The translations under genes and the position numbers were made by a program. The notes below the pieces were generated by a model. It had not been told where the DNA came from. It did no database searches and was given only the letters and a program-made list of their open reading frames with translations. Source: Episyrphus balteatus (taxonomy: Eukaryota; Arthropoda; Insecta; Diptera; Syrphidae). From it: DNA of 64,000 nucleotides. Of this stretch, positions 1 to 12,375 are shown in pieces. Within the stretch, counting starts at the first letter, position 1. Each line of letters begins with the position of its first letter. The stretch covers positions 40,996,576 to 41,060,575 of the forward strand of contig NC_079134.1 in the NCBI RefSeq assembly GCF_945859705.1. The letters run 5' to 3'.

Positions 1-212
1 AATTCAATTCTTTACATTGTCGCGTTTAGAAAATAGCCAATTTTTTGAAATTTTGGAATTTTGTAAAATCCTTCAAATGTATTTAACTTAAGGTTATTAT
101 CTTTCAAATAAGCTATAGAAGATTTTTGTATCTCTAAAAGTTTATTTTTAATTTTTAATTGAAATTTTGGCAGCACTGCGAAAGTACGAGAGTGGAACGG
201 AAGAAAATGGCA
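1..212 (+). repeat. Family A element, 3' fragment
   Basis: This stretch matches the 3' part of the family A elements at 10790-10975 and 62150-62345. Shared landmarks are TTATTATCTTTCAAATAAGC, the run of TTTTTAATTTTTAATTGAAA, and GCACTGCGAAAGT followed by GAGAGTGGAACGG and AAAATGGC. The similarity stops after AAAATGGC, so the last 60 or so bases of the element (including the terminal GACGTTATCACGTC) are missing. The left side runs off the window. No coding potential is seen. Confidence 0.85.
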
Positions 213-1734
213 GATATCATTCGAATCACTAGCCCAAAATGCGTACCAACCCGTATTTCGTAGTTTTTAGTAATGTTATTATTATTTGTTAAGTTTGTGT
301 CATATTAAGGTGGTTATCAGTCAAGAATTGAGAAAATCGTGCAAGAAATCGGTTCTGGTGTCGTTAGCTAACTAGTATACGTCAGTAGGTGGCAAATCTA
401 AATACATTTATGTTAATTGTTTGATAAAGGTCAGTTTTTATCAGCCTGCTACATAATTTTGAACTAGATTTTTAAACGAAAATGATTTTATTTATTAAAA
501 TCATAAGTATATACTATTAATTTTTAACTATTTTTCAGTAAATTTCCTTTTATAAAATATGCCCTTTTTTGGTCGTTAGAGAAATTTTCATCGTAGCTAT
601 GACACTTTTAGTTTTATGGCAAGAAATTCAATTTCTACTATTATGGAAGTTTTTAGCGTTTATCCTCAAAACCCAATTCGGAATTCATGACACAATGCGT
701 TCTCAAATTCCTCTTTCCTCAGGTGTTTTTTACAGCATTAAGAGGACTTTATCCCTGTCCTAAGATAAAAAAAACAATCATTTATTAATTGGGGATGTTA
801 GATTTTTAGAAAATCGTATTCTGATTTGCTTTGAAGCTTGGAAAACTTGCTTTTTGCACTGAGTTTGTTACTTGCAATTTTCTTCTCGATATGCATTGTC
901 GTGTCAATGCGTGCCGAATTATCACTGCTAGGCGGTCGTAAGCTCTTCAAACGATTTAAGCTTGGAATACTGATTGGCATACGTTAAGCAAATGTCAGAA
1001 AATAGAAAAAATTTCAGGTATTTCCAGATTAAAGTTGTCCAGATGTTGGCGAAACAACATTTTTTGAATCATTAAATTTAGAGATTTTTACCTTGAATTA
1101 TAGAAATTCTTTTATGATGTCTTTTTTTTAATAGGTATATTGGAATTCTTATTTAAGATTTTTGAGTTCAACTAACGCTTTTACTATATATCGAAATAGC
1201 ATCCGACAGCGAATCGGTAACAGAGAATTCACTAAGCATTGCGAAGCAGTTTCGATATTCAAGCATACGGTTAGTCGTGATGCAATAAGTACATTTTAAT
1301 CATCCACATTTGTGAAAAATCTTTTTTTTAATTACTTATATATATTGTATGGTCGAAATGACTACTTTGAATGGTTTCTATAAACGGTTTTCATGATTTT
1401 TCTAGATTTTTTAACTCTGCTCATTCAGAATTAACGACAAGCACTGACTAGTTGTAATTTCTTCTTTCTTTTTGGCGACTTTGTCTTCATTTGAAGGCCG
1501 TTAACTTTTAACCTGAATCAATAAAAAGTTCAGAAATAATAATATTTGGAGCCCCCAACATAGTTAACAAATTCTGATTCTTTTGCAGTATTCTTCGAAC
1601 TCTTAAAAATCTTAAAAGCAATACAAAAAAAAAAAAAAAAAAAAAACCTTCAAGTCGTTGTCGGCATTTTTTAACTTTTCTCCTAAAATCGGGAAAGAAC
1701 AAAGGCTAATTTACAGCTCTCCCTCTCTGATGAT
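213..1734. other. AT-rich non-coding stretch
   Basis: I see no gene or repeat shared with the rest of the window here. It is AT-rich with a poly-A run at about 1624-1646. Short ATG frames at 569-763 (+) and 798-980 (-) have no recognisable domain and a composition like their surroundings. Confidence 0.6.
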
Positions 1735-2840
1735 GTCTTTCTGATGTTTTGCTTCTATGATTGCAGAGGAGTAGCAATCATATGACTTTGCTCAAGAGAC
1801 CAGTTAAAAGATATGTGAGAATCCCTCTCTATATAAAGCATGCCATCGCCACTCGCTCATAATCGCATATATACACCCTCTGTTAAGTCGACAACAACGA
1901 CGAACGTAGTCTCTTCTTTGTCGTATAGTCGTTCCTACTCATCGTCTCTATGACTTTGGAGAGTAGGTACTAAAATATATCTAAACCCCAACCCGACACG
2001 ACCCCCATAAAGCCTTGAGCAATGAGTCTGTTCCAGGTTTTTTTTTTTTTTTCTTTTTTCATCCCGAGTCTCCTCCGTCGTCATCATCGTCATCGTCCTC
2101 GTCATTGTGGTCCCGGGCAGTGAATCTCATTTTATTGTTATTTTCTTGTTTTTTAATTGAACCTCGTCGTCTCGATCGAGGTTACCATTGAAACGGGCTT
2201 TGGTTTTTTTTTTTTTCTTTCCTTTTTCATGTTTTTTTTTTTTGTTTGTTATTTTTACAAAGGGACTACTAGGGTTCGTTTCTTGTGAAGTACCCTAGAA
2301 GAAAAAAGCTAAAAAAAAAAAATATAAAAAAAATTACCAAAGAATCAACGCCACAGCAACAGTAGCAATAAACAGTCGACAATTGAAGCAAATACCAACC
2401 AACAACCAAACCAAACCAAAACCAACCCAACCAACAACAAGCCTTCTTAAGGACTCCACAACGATTTCTCTCCCCCCCTCTTTCAGATGAGATGCTGTGA
2501 TGATGGTAATACCTACATGGATAGAGCGCAAAGATCTACTAGAATATTGAAGATGCTGCTTTTAGTGGTGGCAACAGAGAACAACGAGCCTCATTCCCAA
2601 CCAGCAACATGTAACCAGAGATGGAATTAGCAGCAGCAGTACAGAAAAAAAGGAAAAAACCCCACTCGCCAGGGACAAAATTGAATGCTCATCATCTCAT
2701 TCCGGCTTTTTTTTCGTTATTTTCCAGCAGCATCCCAATCTTTTCGACCAAATCCAACAACAAAGGCAGAGAGAAATAAGATTTTTATGTTTCATGCTTC
2801 GAACTGTCATTGAACCCTCGTTGTTGAGCAATAAACAATC
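1735..2840. other. GC-richer, simple-repeat island (5'UTR-like)
   Basis: This block is richer in G+C than its flanks and carries trinucleotide-type simple sequence: ACAACAACGACGAACG at about 1890, a CATCGTCATCGTCCTCGTC-like run at 2078-2105, CAACCAAACC-type runs at 2390-2450, and GCAGCAGCAG at 2630-2640. Such runs are common in insect 5' untranslated exons and their flanking regulatory DNA. No long reading frame exists; the ATG at 1949 opens only an 8-codon frame that ends at a TAA within a possible splice-donor context (AG then GTACTA). I take it as a possible untranslated exon plus regulatory DNA, on composition alone. Confidence 0.4.
1829..1890 (+). promoter_or_regulatory. Candidate Pol II core promoter (TATA + Inr + DPE)
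   Basis: CTATATAAAG starts at 1829. An initiator-like TCATAA has its A at 1859, and AGTCG at 1886-1890 fits the downstream promoter element consensus RGWYV. With A1859 as +1, the TATA T is near -29 and the DPE starts at +28, both at the positions expected in Drosophila-type promoters. Downstream sequence is CAA/CGA-rich, like an insect 5' leader. A first untranslated exon running from 1859 to about 1967 would fit, but no downstream exon can be joined to it in this window. TATA-like strings are frequent in AT-rich DNA, so the support comes from the three-element spacing and the island composition. Confidence 0.45.
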
Positions 2841-3514
2841 TCAACTAGCTCTTAAAGAACCTTGAAGATATTTACTTTTTTTTTGTTGTTTTTTTTTTGC
2901 TTTCTGTTTCTTTGCTTTTTTTTTATTGTTCGTCTATTTTACTTTTATTTTTTTTTTTTTTGCTTCTACTAAAGCTGTACTATTGAACAGGGTTGGCAAA
3001 GAGAGAGAGAGAGGAGTGGTATATATATATATTTTTTTTTATATTTGGCAGGAGAGAGAAAAATGAGAAAAAAAGGAGGTGAAACACAGAAATTGCGTAT
3101 GGCGCCTTCTTTTCAATTGAGATTAATTTATGGTTCCATTGCTGCTGCTGCTTTGTTTCTTATACTTTTTTTTGTTTCTCTGAAATACTTCTTAAGTTCT
3201 TTGTACCACATCAAATGAAAAATAAAAGAAAAATAAAAAAAAAAAATAGGTACCTACTGGGATTTTTGTAGGATTTTCTTTCTTTTTTTTCTACTAAGTG
3301 TCTACACTATGAGAAAAATTGGGATTTACTGGTTAAAATGTGTGTTGACCTGAGCAATTCTGGTTATTAGTAAATTTATTAGTTATTAGTAAATTGAAGT
3401 AAATTAAATTCCTTAATAGACTTTTGTTTTTAAAAACTGTCTTATTGCTCTGAATAAGCTTTTCACTATATCATTGAGAAGTCATTCGTTTACATAAATG
3501 CATATAAGTCATTT
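2841..3514. other. Low-complexity tracts
   Basis: Mostly poly-T/poly-A runs, a short GA run at 3001-3014 followed by TA repeats at about 3020-3032, and a GCTGCTGCTGCT run near 3140. No gene or interspersed repeat recognised. Confidence 0.6.
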
Positions 3515-4034
3515 AATGAATTTTCAGTGAATTGAAAATTTTTTTACAATAAAAAATGTTTTTATATTTTTTTTTTAACTTTGACCTCGAATATCTTTAG
3601 AATGGTTAGATTAATGAAAAAAGTTAAGTAAAACAAGAATATGTCTTTCGCGTTTGATTATTATAATTTTTCAATTTGTTACAAAATTAACAACAAAAAA
3701 CAAATTTTTTAAAGATTTTTAAAGATTTTTGGACCTTAAATATCTATTCAACGGTTAGATAAACGAAAAAAGTGTGTAAGGCATTTTTAGTAGATCGTTC
3801 AATTTCCTACAAGAATATGAAAAGAAAATGGCGAAAAAGTCAATTAGGTAATCAAAAAATTATTTTTTTTAGTAGAAGCTTGATGTAAAAATGGAAAATT
3901 GCAAAGCGGAGGACCTTCCCATTAATATAAAGAGCTCATATTTGGTGTGTATATTCTAGAGGTGTCTAGCAATCGATTTTTCGGAGTACCAAATCAAAAA
4001 AAAAAAAAAGAATTTCGATTTTTTTGACCCACCC
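3515..4034 (+). repeat. Family B element, solo half copy
   Basis: This matches one arm of the foldback element at 41597-42588. Shared blocks are GACCTCGAATATCTTTA, AGTAGAAGCTTGATG, GCAAAGCGGAGGACCTTCCC, GAGCTCATATTTGGTG and the terminal TTTTTTTGACCCACCC. The right end (CCC followed by TAATG) coincides with the end of the full element. No matching left arm is present within 1 kb upstream, so this is a single-ended or half copy. Confidence 0.8.
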
Positions 4035-4423
4035 TAATGTGTATACAATAGGGCGTTCGTTTTTTTTGAATCAAGTTCCAAAGTGGAAAAACTGTTTCTA
4101 AATAATAATAAAAAAAAAATCCCCTAATTTGTTCAGATTTTTATTTTGACGTTAGATGGCGCCCCAAGATTGTTAAAGTTTTTTCTCATTTGAAATAGGT
4201 ATATGTTGACTTAATAGGACATTTTTTTAGATATAGCCTTTTCAAAAAGGTATAAACCATTTTTCTAGGACTAGGGGTTTAGTCAGGACATGTATGTCTT
4301 TTTCTTTCGCCTACCAGGCCATTGTACGGAAGTTCTATCTTGGCTCAAAAAAGACGTGATATCCAACGCAGTTATTCAGATCTCGGACAGTCAGGTGGCG
4401 GAAGAACTCGCCAATAAAAATAA
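4035..4423. other. Short unassigned gap
   Basis: No gene or shared repeat recognised between the family B half copy and the family C foldback element. Confidence 0.5.
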
Positions 4424-6981
4424 CACGGTGTTACAAAAATGAGGTTTTTAAATATACGCGGGCGGAGACCTATCAGGTTTTGTAGAGCTAGTCGCACTGA
4501 ATACGAAACGGTATTTGAAAATCCCCTAACACCCCCAAAATCTGGAGTTACAGGCAAAAAACGGTTTTTCAATTTTCTCAAAAACTAGAAGACATAGAAA
4601 CATATAGTTTTCACGGTTCGATAAGGAATCAATTGAGGCAGTTTTCTGAGTGAGTAATTTTTTTACTTAAATTCACAGTCTGGACAAAAATAGTATAAAA
4701 TGAGTTTAAAAAAAATTTTTTTCGCCTATTTTTAATTTTGAAATCAATAATTTTAAAAACTATTGGTTATATTATAGTGGAGTAACTAAAGCTCAAAAAT
4801 TGGCAATATTAGGGAACCCGGCCGAACAGCTTAGATTTTGATGATCTTTTTTTTCAAACGTCGGTAATTAAAAATACTTTAAAGTCTATAGATTAAAAAT
4901 TGCCGGTGTTGCCGTTTTGATTTTTTAAATTTAATTGAAGATTTTTGTGAGCAAAAACAAATTTTTTTCAAAAATTTTTCTTAAATTTCATAAATTAATT
5001 GATGCCAAAAGATTGTCTAGGAAATTCAAGGAAAAAAAATATATGGGAGTGAGGGACAATCTTCCATAGTTCAAGCGATAGATGCAATTTTCTTATTAAT
5101 TGACTTCAAACACAAAAATAAAATATTTGAACACAACGGCAACACCTACAATATTCAAATATACATTTTTTAAAAGCTAGAAGCTTAGTCATATATGTTA
5201 AATTAAAATTAAGTTAATTAAATGAACGGCTTTTGAAAGAATGGTAATTGAACTCAGATTTTTGAAAAAAAAAATTATTGAAAAAATTTTAACATGTCGT
5301 TTTTTAAACTTGGTCGTAATATAAAATGCATTTATTTTCAAATTTTTTTGGCCGCATTTATTATGATTTCAAATTATAAAAGGAAATGTCAATATGTATT
5401 ACGGTTTATGAAAAAAATTAAAAAGTATTTCATTTTCGAAGAACTTTTTTTAATAAAAGTTTTGAAAAAAAATGTAACTTATTTTTTTTTTTTAAGTTCA
5501 ACATCTAAACATAAAATTATTTTTTATTCATTTAATAACCCTTACTGTTGAAAGTTAAAAAGCAAAAATTTAAAGTTCCTATTTACCATAGTCTTTGAGA
5601 AAATTAATTATTTCAATGCAAAAATTCAGTTTTAATAAAAAAAAACCATTGAAATTGAAGTAATTTTTCATTTTTTTTTTTTCAAAAGTGTGATATATTT
5701 TACCTTTTTTTCTTCGAAATTCAACTGATAATATTTATGGCCAAACATTTTTTTTAAATAAGTTCATATTTTATTAGAAAAAGTTTGGAAAAAAGTCATT
5801 TTAAATTTTTCTAATAACATTTTTTTTTTAATTCTGAGTTTGAGGACCATTTTTTCAAAAAGTATTGATTAAATTTAGTGGATTTAAATTTAAGAGATAA
5901 GAATGAGCTTCTGGCTTTTTATAAATGTATTTTAAAATATTGTAGGTGTTGCCGTTGTTTTCAAAGTATTTTTTTTGTGTTTGAGGGCAGAATGTTAGAA
6001 AATTGCATTTATCGCTTAAACGATGGAAGATTGTCCCTTACTACCTTTTATATATTTTCCTTAAATTACCTAGAGAATCTTTTGCTATCATTTGTTTTAT
6101 GAAATTTAAGCAAAAAAATGGTTTTGTTAAAAAAAATTTAATTTTAATTTAAAAAAAACAATACGGCAACACCGGCAATTTTTAATCTATAGACTTTAAA
6201 GTATTTTTAATTACCGACGTTTGAAAAAAAAAATCGTCAAAATCAGAGCTGTTCGGCCGGGTTCCCTAATAATTTGCTTTAGTTACTCTACTATTATATT
6301 GATTTAAAAATTAGAATCAAATGTACAATTTTTCCTTTCGGAAATGGTACCATTTATTACTGTAAGTGTTGCCGTTGTTTTTTATTAATTTTTTTTTATT
6401 TTGATAAATTTTTTTTAGAAAAATGCCCCTCCCACAAAAACCCGTTATCAAATCCTGGCGCCCAAGTTATCCTACTACGTGCCGAAACAACATTTTTTTT
6501 TTCTATACCTAAAAGTTCGAATTTCTGTATCTGGGTTGAAATTGAAAAAAAATTTTTTCTAAGCCAATTTTGAAGTGATTTTCATAAAAAATACCTCGAT
6601 TAATTGGGAAATAGATATAGTTTTACAATATATTTTTTAAATAGCATGTTGTTTTGAAAACATATACTTTAAATTGATGCCGAAGTTGGGCAAATGACAA
6701 AAAAAATTGAATTTTTGAACTTTGACAGCTTATAAATTCTAAGTGGTTTAACCGAGTTACATGTTTTATACATTGTTAAAAAGGTATATTTATTTTCTAT
6801 CAGAAACTGTAAAAAAATCGAAAATGGGTAAAAAATTGTCGAAGCTAGAACCGTTTTTTGCCCGTAACTCCAGATTTTGGGGGTGTTAGGGGATTTTCAA
6901 ATACCGTTTCGTATTCAGTGCGACTAGCTCTACAAAACCTGATAGGTCTCCGCCCGCGTATATTTTGAGTGTTACACCGTG
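4424..6981. mobile_element. Family C foldback DNA transposon, non-autonomous
   Basis: The two ends are inverted copies: CACGGTGTTAC at 4424 and GTTACACCGTG ending at 6981. Next to each end lies the CG-rich block ACGCGGGCGGAGACC. The inversion continues inward: GGGAACCCGGCCGAACAGC near 4812 pairs with 6248-6267, the GTCTATAGATTAAAAATTG block near 4890 pairs with about 6180, and the GGACAATCTTCCAT block near 5055 pairs with about 6030. About 330 extra bases near 6280-6840 make the arms unequal. The element is flanked on both sides by TAA (4421-4423 and 6982-6984), a 3 bp TWA duplication as in PIF/Harbinger elements; assignment to that superfamily is inference. No transposase frame remains. Confidence 0.8.
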
Positions 6982-6984
6982 TAA

Positions 6985-8228
6985 TGTTTAAAAACGCAAG
7001 ATGCCTCAATCGTTTCTCGGAATAGCAGTACGTTTTCAGAAAGTCTAGTCTCTGTCGAAACATCTTGGGTACGAAAATTTAAAAAATCAATGTATCAATA
7101 GATGCAATAGAAGAAGTAGAAGAAGTAGAACTCTGGAGCAGTTTTTAACAGAATGCCCAATAAAATTTAATCTCTTCTTAAGCTTATATTTTTAACTTCA
7201 AGCTAGTAAACAAGTGTCTTCATCTTCATGCAAGTGAATTTGCTAGTCTAACGAACGTTTAAATTTCAAAAGTTCCAATTTTTGTTTTGTTTTGTTTGTA
7301 TGCAGTCATAATTTTTTCAAGTGTATCTCTGTACCATTATAACCTTCTCTCCTACTCCCCTTCTCTACATTGCTTAATTTCGATTTATTTTCTTAAGTAT
7401 AGGTACTTTTCGATAAAAGCTTTAAAAGTGCGTTTCATTTAGTGGCGGCTATAATATTCCTATAGCCAGGGTTAGCTGCAAAAAGAGGACATCATTAGAT
7501 GACGACGACGACGTAGATTTTCTTTGTATACTTGGTGTGAATTTTATTGGTTTTCAGGATAATCATCATTAATTTTTCAAGAAAAATAAAAAAAAAAGTT
7601 TGTACTATAAAAATGCCTTTCTCTGTAGATTATTGAGAAAAACTCTGTCTCTTTCTGTCCACTCTTATTCTTTTTCAGTTTATATCGATAATTAAGAAAA
7701 GATATCGAATGTTTTCATACTACATTATATAAATATAATGAAAAAAAAAGGTTATCGGATAAACCATTTTCTAAGGAAATGGTATTTTTTTTTATATAAA
7801 TGTATTTTCATGCCAAGAAAAGTTTAAGAATTTGATGGCACAGAGAGTGCCAAATGTCACATAATTTCAGAAAAAGTAAAAAAAAAAAAAAAAATACGTG
7901 GAAACTTAGAGAAAAAAAAAAAGAAAAGAGAGAAGAAAATTTCCGATGCATTAAATGGCTGATTTTACGTTTGTTGTTGTTTTTGTTGATAGTTTAAAAT
8001 TTCCTTGACAGTTAAAATAGTTTGTATATTTTGTTTGTCAAATTTATTGACAAGGAATGCGGAAATACGTTTCCAATAAGCTATTTTCTTTGTTTTTTCT
8101 TCTTTTTTAGAAAGAGTTAATGAATTTAAATTCTTCGGGATTGTTTCTTTTTTGGGAAGAAATAAGAGCACTTAAATAAAAATTAATCAACTTTAACAAC
8201 TTTGTTCCTTAATGTTCTTTAAAAAAAA
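6985..8228. other. Unassigned AT-rich stretch
   Basis: No gene recognised. It contains a short AGAAGTAGAAGAAGTAGAA run near 7110 and GACGACGACGACG at about 7500-7513. Short frames here look random. Confidence 0.5.
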
Positions 8229-11034
8229 AGTGGTTGTCTGTAAAGTCGGTTTACGGACGATAATTTATCGTGATAACGTCATAATCCAATCATAATTTAT
8301 CTACAAAAAAAAGCTACAAAAATAACTTTCTTTTTTTTCTTGTCTTATTTTATCAATTTTTTATATGAAAAACTTTCAAAAAATGTATGCCATTAAAAAG
8401 TCTAATATTTCTTCTAAGGAATGAAGCCATACTTAAATCTTTACAATGCGTAAGAGGTATGCAAATAATTTATTGAAAACAACCATGTGTCATGAAAAAG
8501 TGAAAAAAATCAAACTGGTTTTCTTCTAACACCATTTAAACCATTTTTTTTATATTACAACCTATAGTGAATGTTATACCATCTAAAAGCCTATTGTTTT
8601 AGCTCAAAATATTCATATCAAGCATGTCTATGCAACATCTCCAAAGCTAGAATTTTTTGAACCCAATCAATTTTCATAAAAAAAGCAAAAAAATCAATCT
8701 TTTTTATCTTCTATCACAATTATATCCTTTTTTTTTTATAACAACCTATAAGAAATTTTTTATGCCCAGAAAGCTTATTATTTCACCTGTTATATGACGC
8801 TTCAATCATATTTCTAAGATGCCTACAAAAAAGTTAGAATTTTGAAAACCAACCATGTCAAAATTTCAACACTGGTGGCTGGTCATCGGCAACAGAACAG
8901 ACAGGTGTTTTGAGGTATTTTTGAAGTTTTTTTAATTTAACATTGTGTAGATTGTAGGTACTTAATATTCCTACAGTTATGTATTATATATCAAATGAAA
9001 GAAAATATTATCAGCATGCTTAGTAAACTTAAATCAAAGTTTTATTAAAATTATGTGCTCTACTCTAATACAAAAGATATCACGTGTTGAAAAATAGAAC
9101 TTTATTTTATCTTTATCTCAAATTTGTGAATACGAAAGATATTGAAATTTTACACATTTGCATATTATCTATCTACAGTATAAATGCCATTTATTTATTT
9201 GTTCGAAAAAAAAAAGATAAAAATAAAAACCGTTAAAAAACGGTCAAAAAAATTTGGGACAGACAAATTTGTTTTTCCCGTTATTCGTTTTATCAAAAAT
9301 TAATTTTTCGAAACGCAGAGACATAAAAAAATTGTGTGCTTTTAAAATGAGCCATTTGAAGCGTTTATTTATTTCAAACAATCATAATTTACAAGAAAAA
9401 GCTAACAAAAATACCTTTTTTCTTTTCTCATTACATTAATTTTTTTTTATTTTAAAAGCTCACAAAAAAAATTATACCATTAAAAAGCCAAATATTTCTT
9501 GTAAATAATAAAACCATTTTTAAATTTTTACAATGAGCAATAAGTATTAAAATAATTTATTGAAAACAATAATTTCTTATGAAAAAAGTGAAAAAATCAC
9601 TTCACACAAAAACTCATTTTTTTGATACAACAACCTAAAATAAATTTTATAACACCTGAAAGCCTATTGCTTTAGCAATATATAGATCATGCCTATGAGA
9701 CATCTACAAAAAGAGCTAAAATTTTTTAAACTCGATGAAATTTCATCAAAAAAAGCAAAAAAAACATTTATGTTCTCATGCTATTAAATGAATTGTTTCC
9801 CTAAAAACCTATACAACATTTTATACCATGTGAAAGCTTATTGTTTCACCTTTCAAATGACGTATCAATCTCATTTCAAAGATGCCTACAAGAGAAGTTA
9901 GAATTTTTTAAAGTCAACCATGTGGAATTTCCAGACTGAGATTACGGTACTTCCCACACAGGTGGCTGTTCATGGCGCAACAGATCTCCACTGGTGGTTT
10001 GAGGTTTTTCGCAAGTTTCTTGATTTAACATTGTGTGGCTTGTAGTTAGTCTAGCGTTATGTGTGATATACCAAATGAAAGGTAGTTGTATCAGAATGCT
10101 CATAAATGTTTAATCAAATTTCTATCTGCTTTTGGTAAAAAGTTATAACCTGTTGAATTCTAAAATTTTATTTTACCGTTATCTCAAAATTGTGTTCACG
10201 AAAATGATTGAAATTTCGCACACATATAGTCGTGGTCATGGTCTATCATTACTCGTTATATAATATTCCTCTATCTATTAAAGAAAAAAAGATAAAAATA
10301 AAAAACGGTGAAAATGGGTTAAAAACGGCCAAAAAACCTGTTTTTTTAAAATTTATTTTTCTCCGTATTCAGTCAAAACTCTTTTAACGATTCCAATTTT
10401 TTGCATATGTATGTGCATTGATGAGCCCTACATGTCCTATATAACTTGAGATTTTTTGATCGCTCCAAAATAAAGCTAAAAATAAAAAAAAAATTCGAAA
10501 CGCAGAGTGTTGGAAAAAAATCCGTATTAGACCCCTAATGTTTTTTTCTTCATCTTTCACCTGGCATCTTTAGAATTGTCAAAAGAAATTTCCCCTACCC
10601 ATAATCAACATTTTGTCATACCCACAACACCTGATTAACGTTCAAACAAAACGTTATAGCGGAGTTCCAGAATTTTTTTAGAATTTTTTTTTAAATGCAG
10701 TTATCCATAAATCAGTCTCTTCTATCTATAGCAAAAAGAATCAACTCTCTACAACCACGCGTTTAGATTTTAGCGCAAATTTCATCTTTCCGTTTTACCC
10801 CTGTTTACCCTAAAATGAACGGAATTTTTAAAAATCCTTCATTTGGATTAAGCTTTAGGTTATTATCTTTCAAATAAGCTAGGAGATTTTTGTATCTCTA
10901 ATAGTTTATTTTTAATTTTTAATTGAAATTTTGCCGCACTGCAAAAGTGCGAAAGTGGAACGGGAGAAAATGGCGTCACTTTTTTGTGGTGGCTGCCATG
11001 GTTCATCGATTTATAAGACGTTATCACGTCAAAA
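8229..11034 (+). mobile_element. Family A element, copy 1, with internal 5' duplication
   Basis: The left end (GGTTGTCTGTAAAGTCGG, then GTGATAACGTC) and right end (GCCATGGTTCATCGATTTAT, then GACGTTATCACGTC) match the complete copy at 60683-62409. It is longer because the first 1.1 kb occurs twice: 8229-9330 runs from the left end to the GAAACGCAGAG block, then the series restarts at about 9331 with TGTGTGCTTTTAAAATGAG. This is a tandem partial duplication or one copy inserted next to another. No transposase or replicase is visible; the short frames differ between copies. The first unit is more diverged than the second. Confidence 0.8.
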
Positions 11035-11404
11035 AAAACCATTTATAACTTTGGTTCTGAAATTTTCTAGAATATTTTCAATATCTTTTTTAGCCTTACA
11101 ATAAATTTATCTATCGATGAAAAAAAATTTCAATTCCAATTTTTTCCAATTCTGTTTTACCCTTATTTACCCTATTTAATGATTGAATTTTTCAAAGTCT
11201 TTCAGTATAGTATTTATTTTTGGGTTATTACCTTTCAAATAAGCTATAGAAAATATTTGTATCTCCAATAGTTTTATTTTTAATTTTTAATTGAAATTTA
11301 TGCCGCGCTGCTAAAAATTTCAGGTGGAACGGGAAAAAATCACCTCATTTTCTCGTGGATTCTGCCATGGTTCATCGATTTATAAGACGTTATCACGTCA
11401 AAAA
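11035..11404 (+). repeat. Tandem duplicate of the family A 3' end
   Basis: This repeats the last 370 or so bases of the element just upstream: the GACGTTATCACGTC terminus recurs at 11386, about 369 bases after 11017. It includes the TTACCCT...TTTAC blocks, TTTCAAATAAGCTATAG and CCATGGTTCATCGATTTATA. It is more diverged than the upstream unit, so it is not a very recent duplication. Confidence 0.8.
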
Positions 11405-12375
11405 GTTAAATGTTCTAAAATGAAATATATACTTCTTTTAATATTTCTACCCAAGAGAGACCATAATAATATGAATCTAACTCTGTTAGTGGAAATATTT
11501 TTTTTTTAATTAGTTGCTTTCTTATAAAATGTTTACACCTTGACCGCATTTGAACAATTGATTAAGAAAAAATAATTATTGGAAATTTTAAAAATTACAA
11601 TAATGTTAAGGCACCAGGACTTACAGAAACACATCCTCGGGGTTATTTTCATTGCATTGTTTTATTTTTTTTATTAAAATTAAGTAATTTGCTATTTTCA
11701 AATCCCATTGTTCCTAAATCATTTCTCAATGAGCCAATTTCACAGGCACTCTATCAAACCTAATTTCTTTTATTTATTGTTAAAAATGCATACCACGACA
11801 CGGTTACATAACTTCATCAATAATATAATTCTTCTAAGGATTTCTTTTCCGAAACTAAATCATTCATTTTTTCCGTCAATCTATGTCAAGAGTGTACTAT
11901 TATTACATTTTTCAAGAATTTCCTTCACCTGACTTTTTGGTTTTAAATCTATGTACCTACCTAGTACCTATACTCAATTTTGCTTAAGTTCTTAACTCAA
12001 CAAAAAAATAAATCAACCTCTTCTTCTACTTGACAAAAGTTTCTTCAAAAAAATAAAAACGAAAAAAATTGCATGATATAAAGAAATTGTTATTCTTCAC
12101 TGGAAATCTATTTTTTTTTTCTGTCCCTATAAGTAGTGAAAACTATCGATTAAATTGAACAAGACCAAAAAAAAAAAATAATCGCTTTCCCGGAAGGTCA
12201 CGTTTTTCACATCTTGCACTTTTCACCGTGGAATTTTCTGTGTAGGTACCTACAAAATAGGTGGATATATGTATGTTTATTTTTTTTTATTCGTTCGTCG
12301 TTTCTAACCGATTATTAAACAAAACTTTCAAGTTTTTTTTTTTTATTTTTATTTTTCATCTTCCCACTTAATGTA
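11405..12375. other. Unassigned AT-rich stretch
   Basis: No gene or window-wide repeat recognised. The sequence includes TACCTACCTAGTACCTA near 11950, a motif type frequent in insect non-coding DNA. Confidence 0.5.

Noticed and set aside
8229..11034. Family A as a Helitron
   Set aside because: The end hairpins suggested it, but there is no TC start, no CTRR 3' end and no RepHel sequence, so I left the class open.
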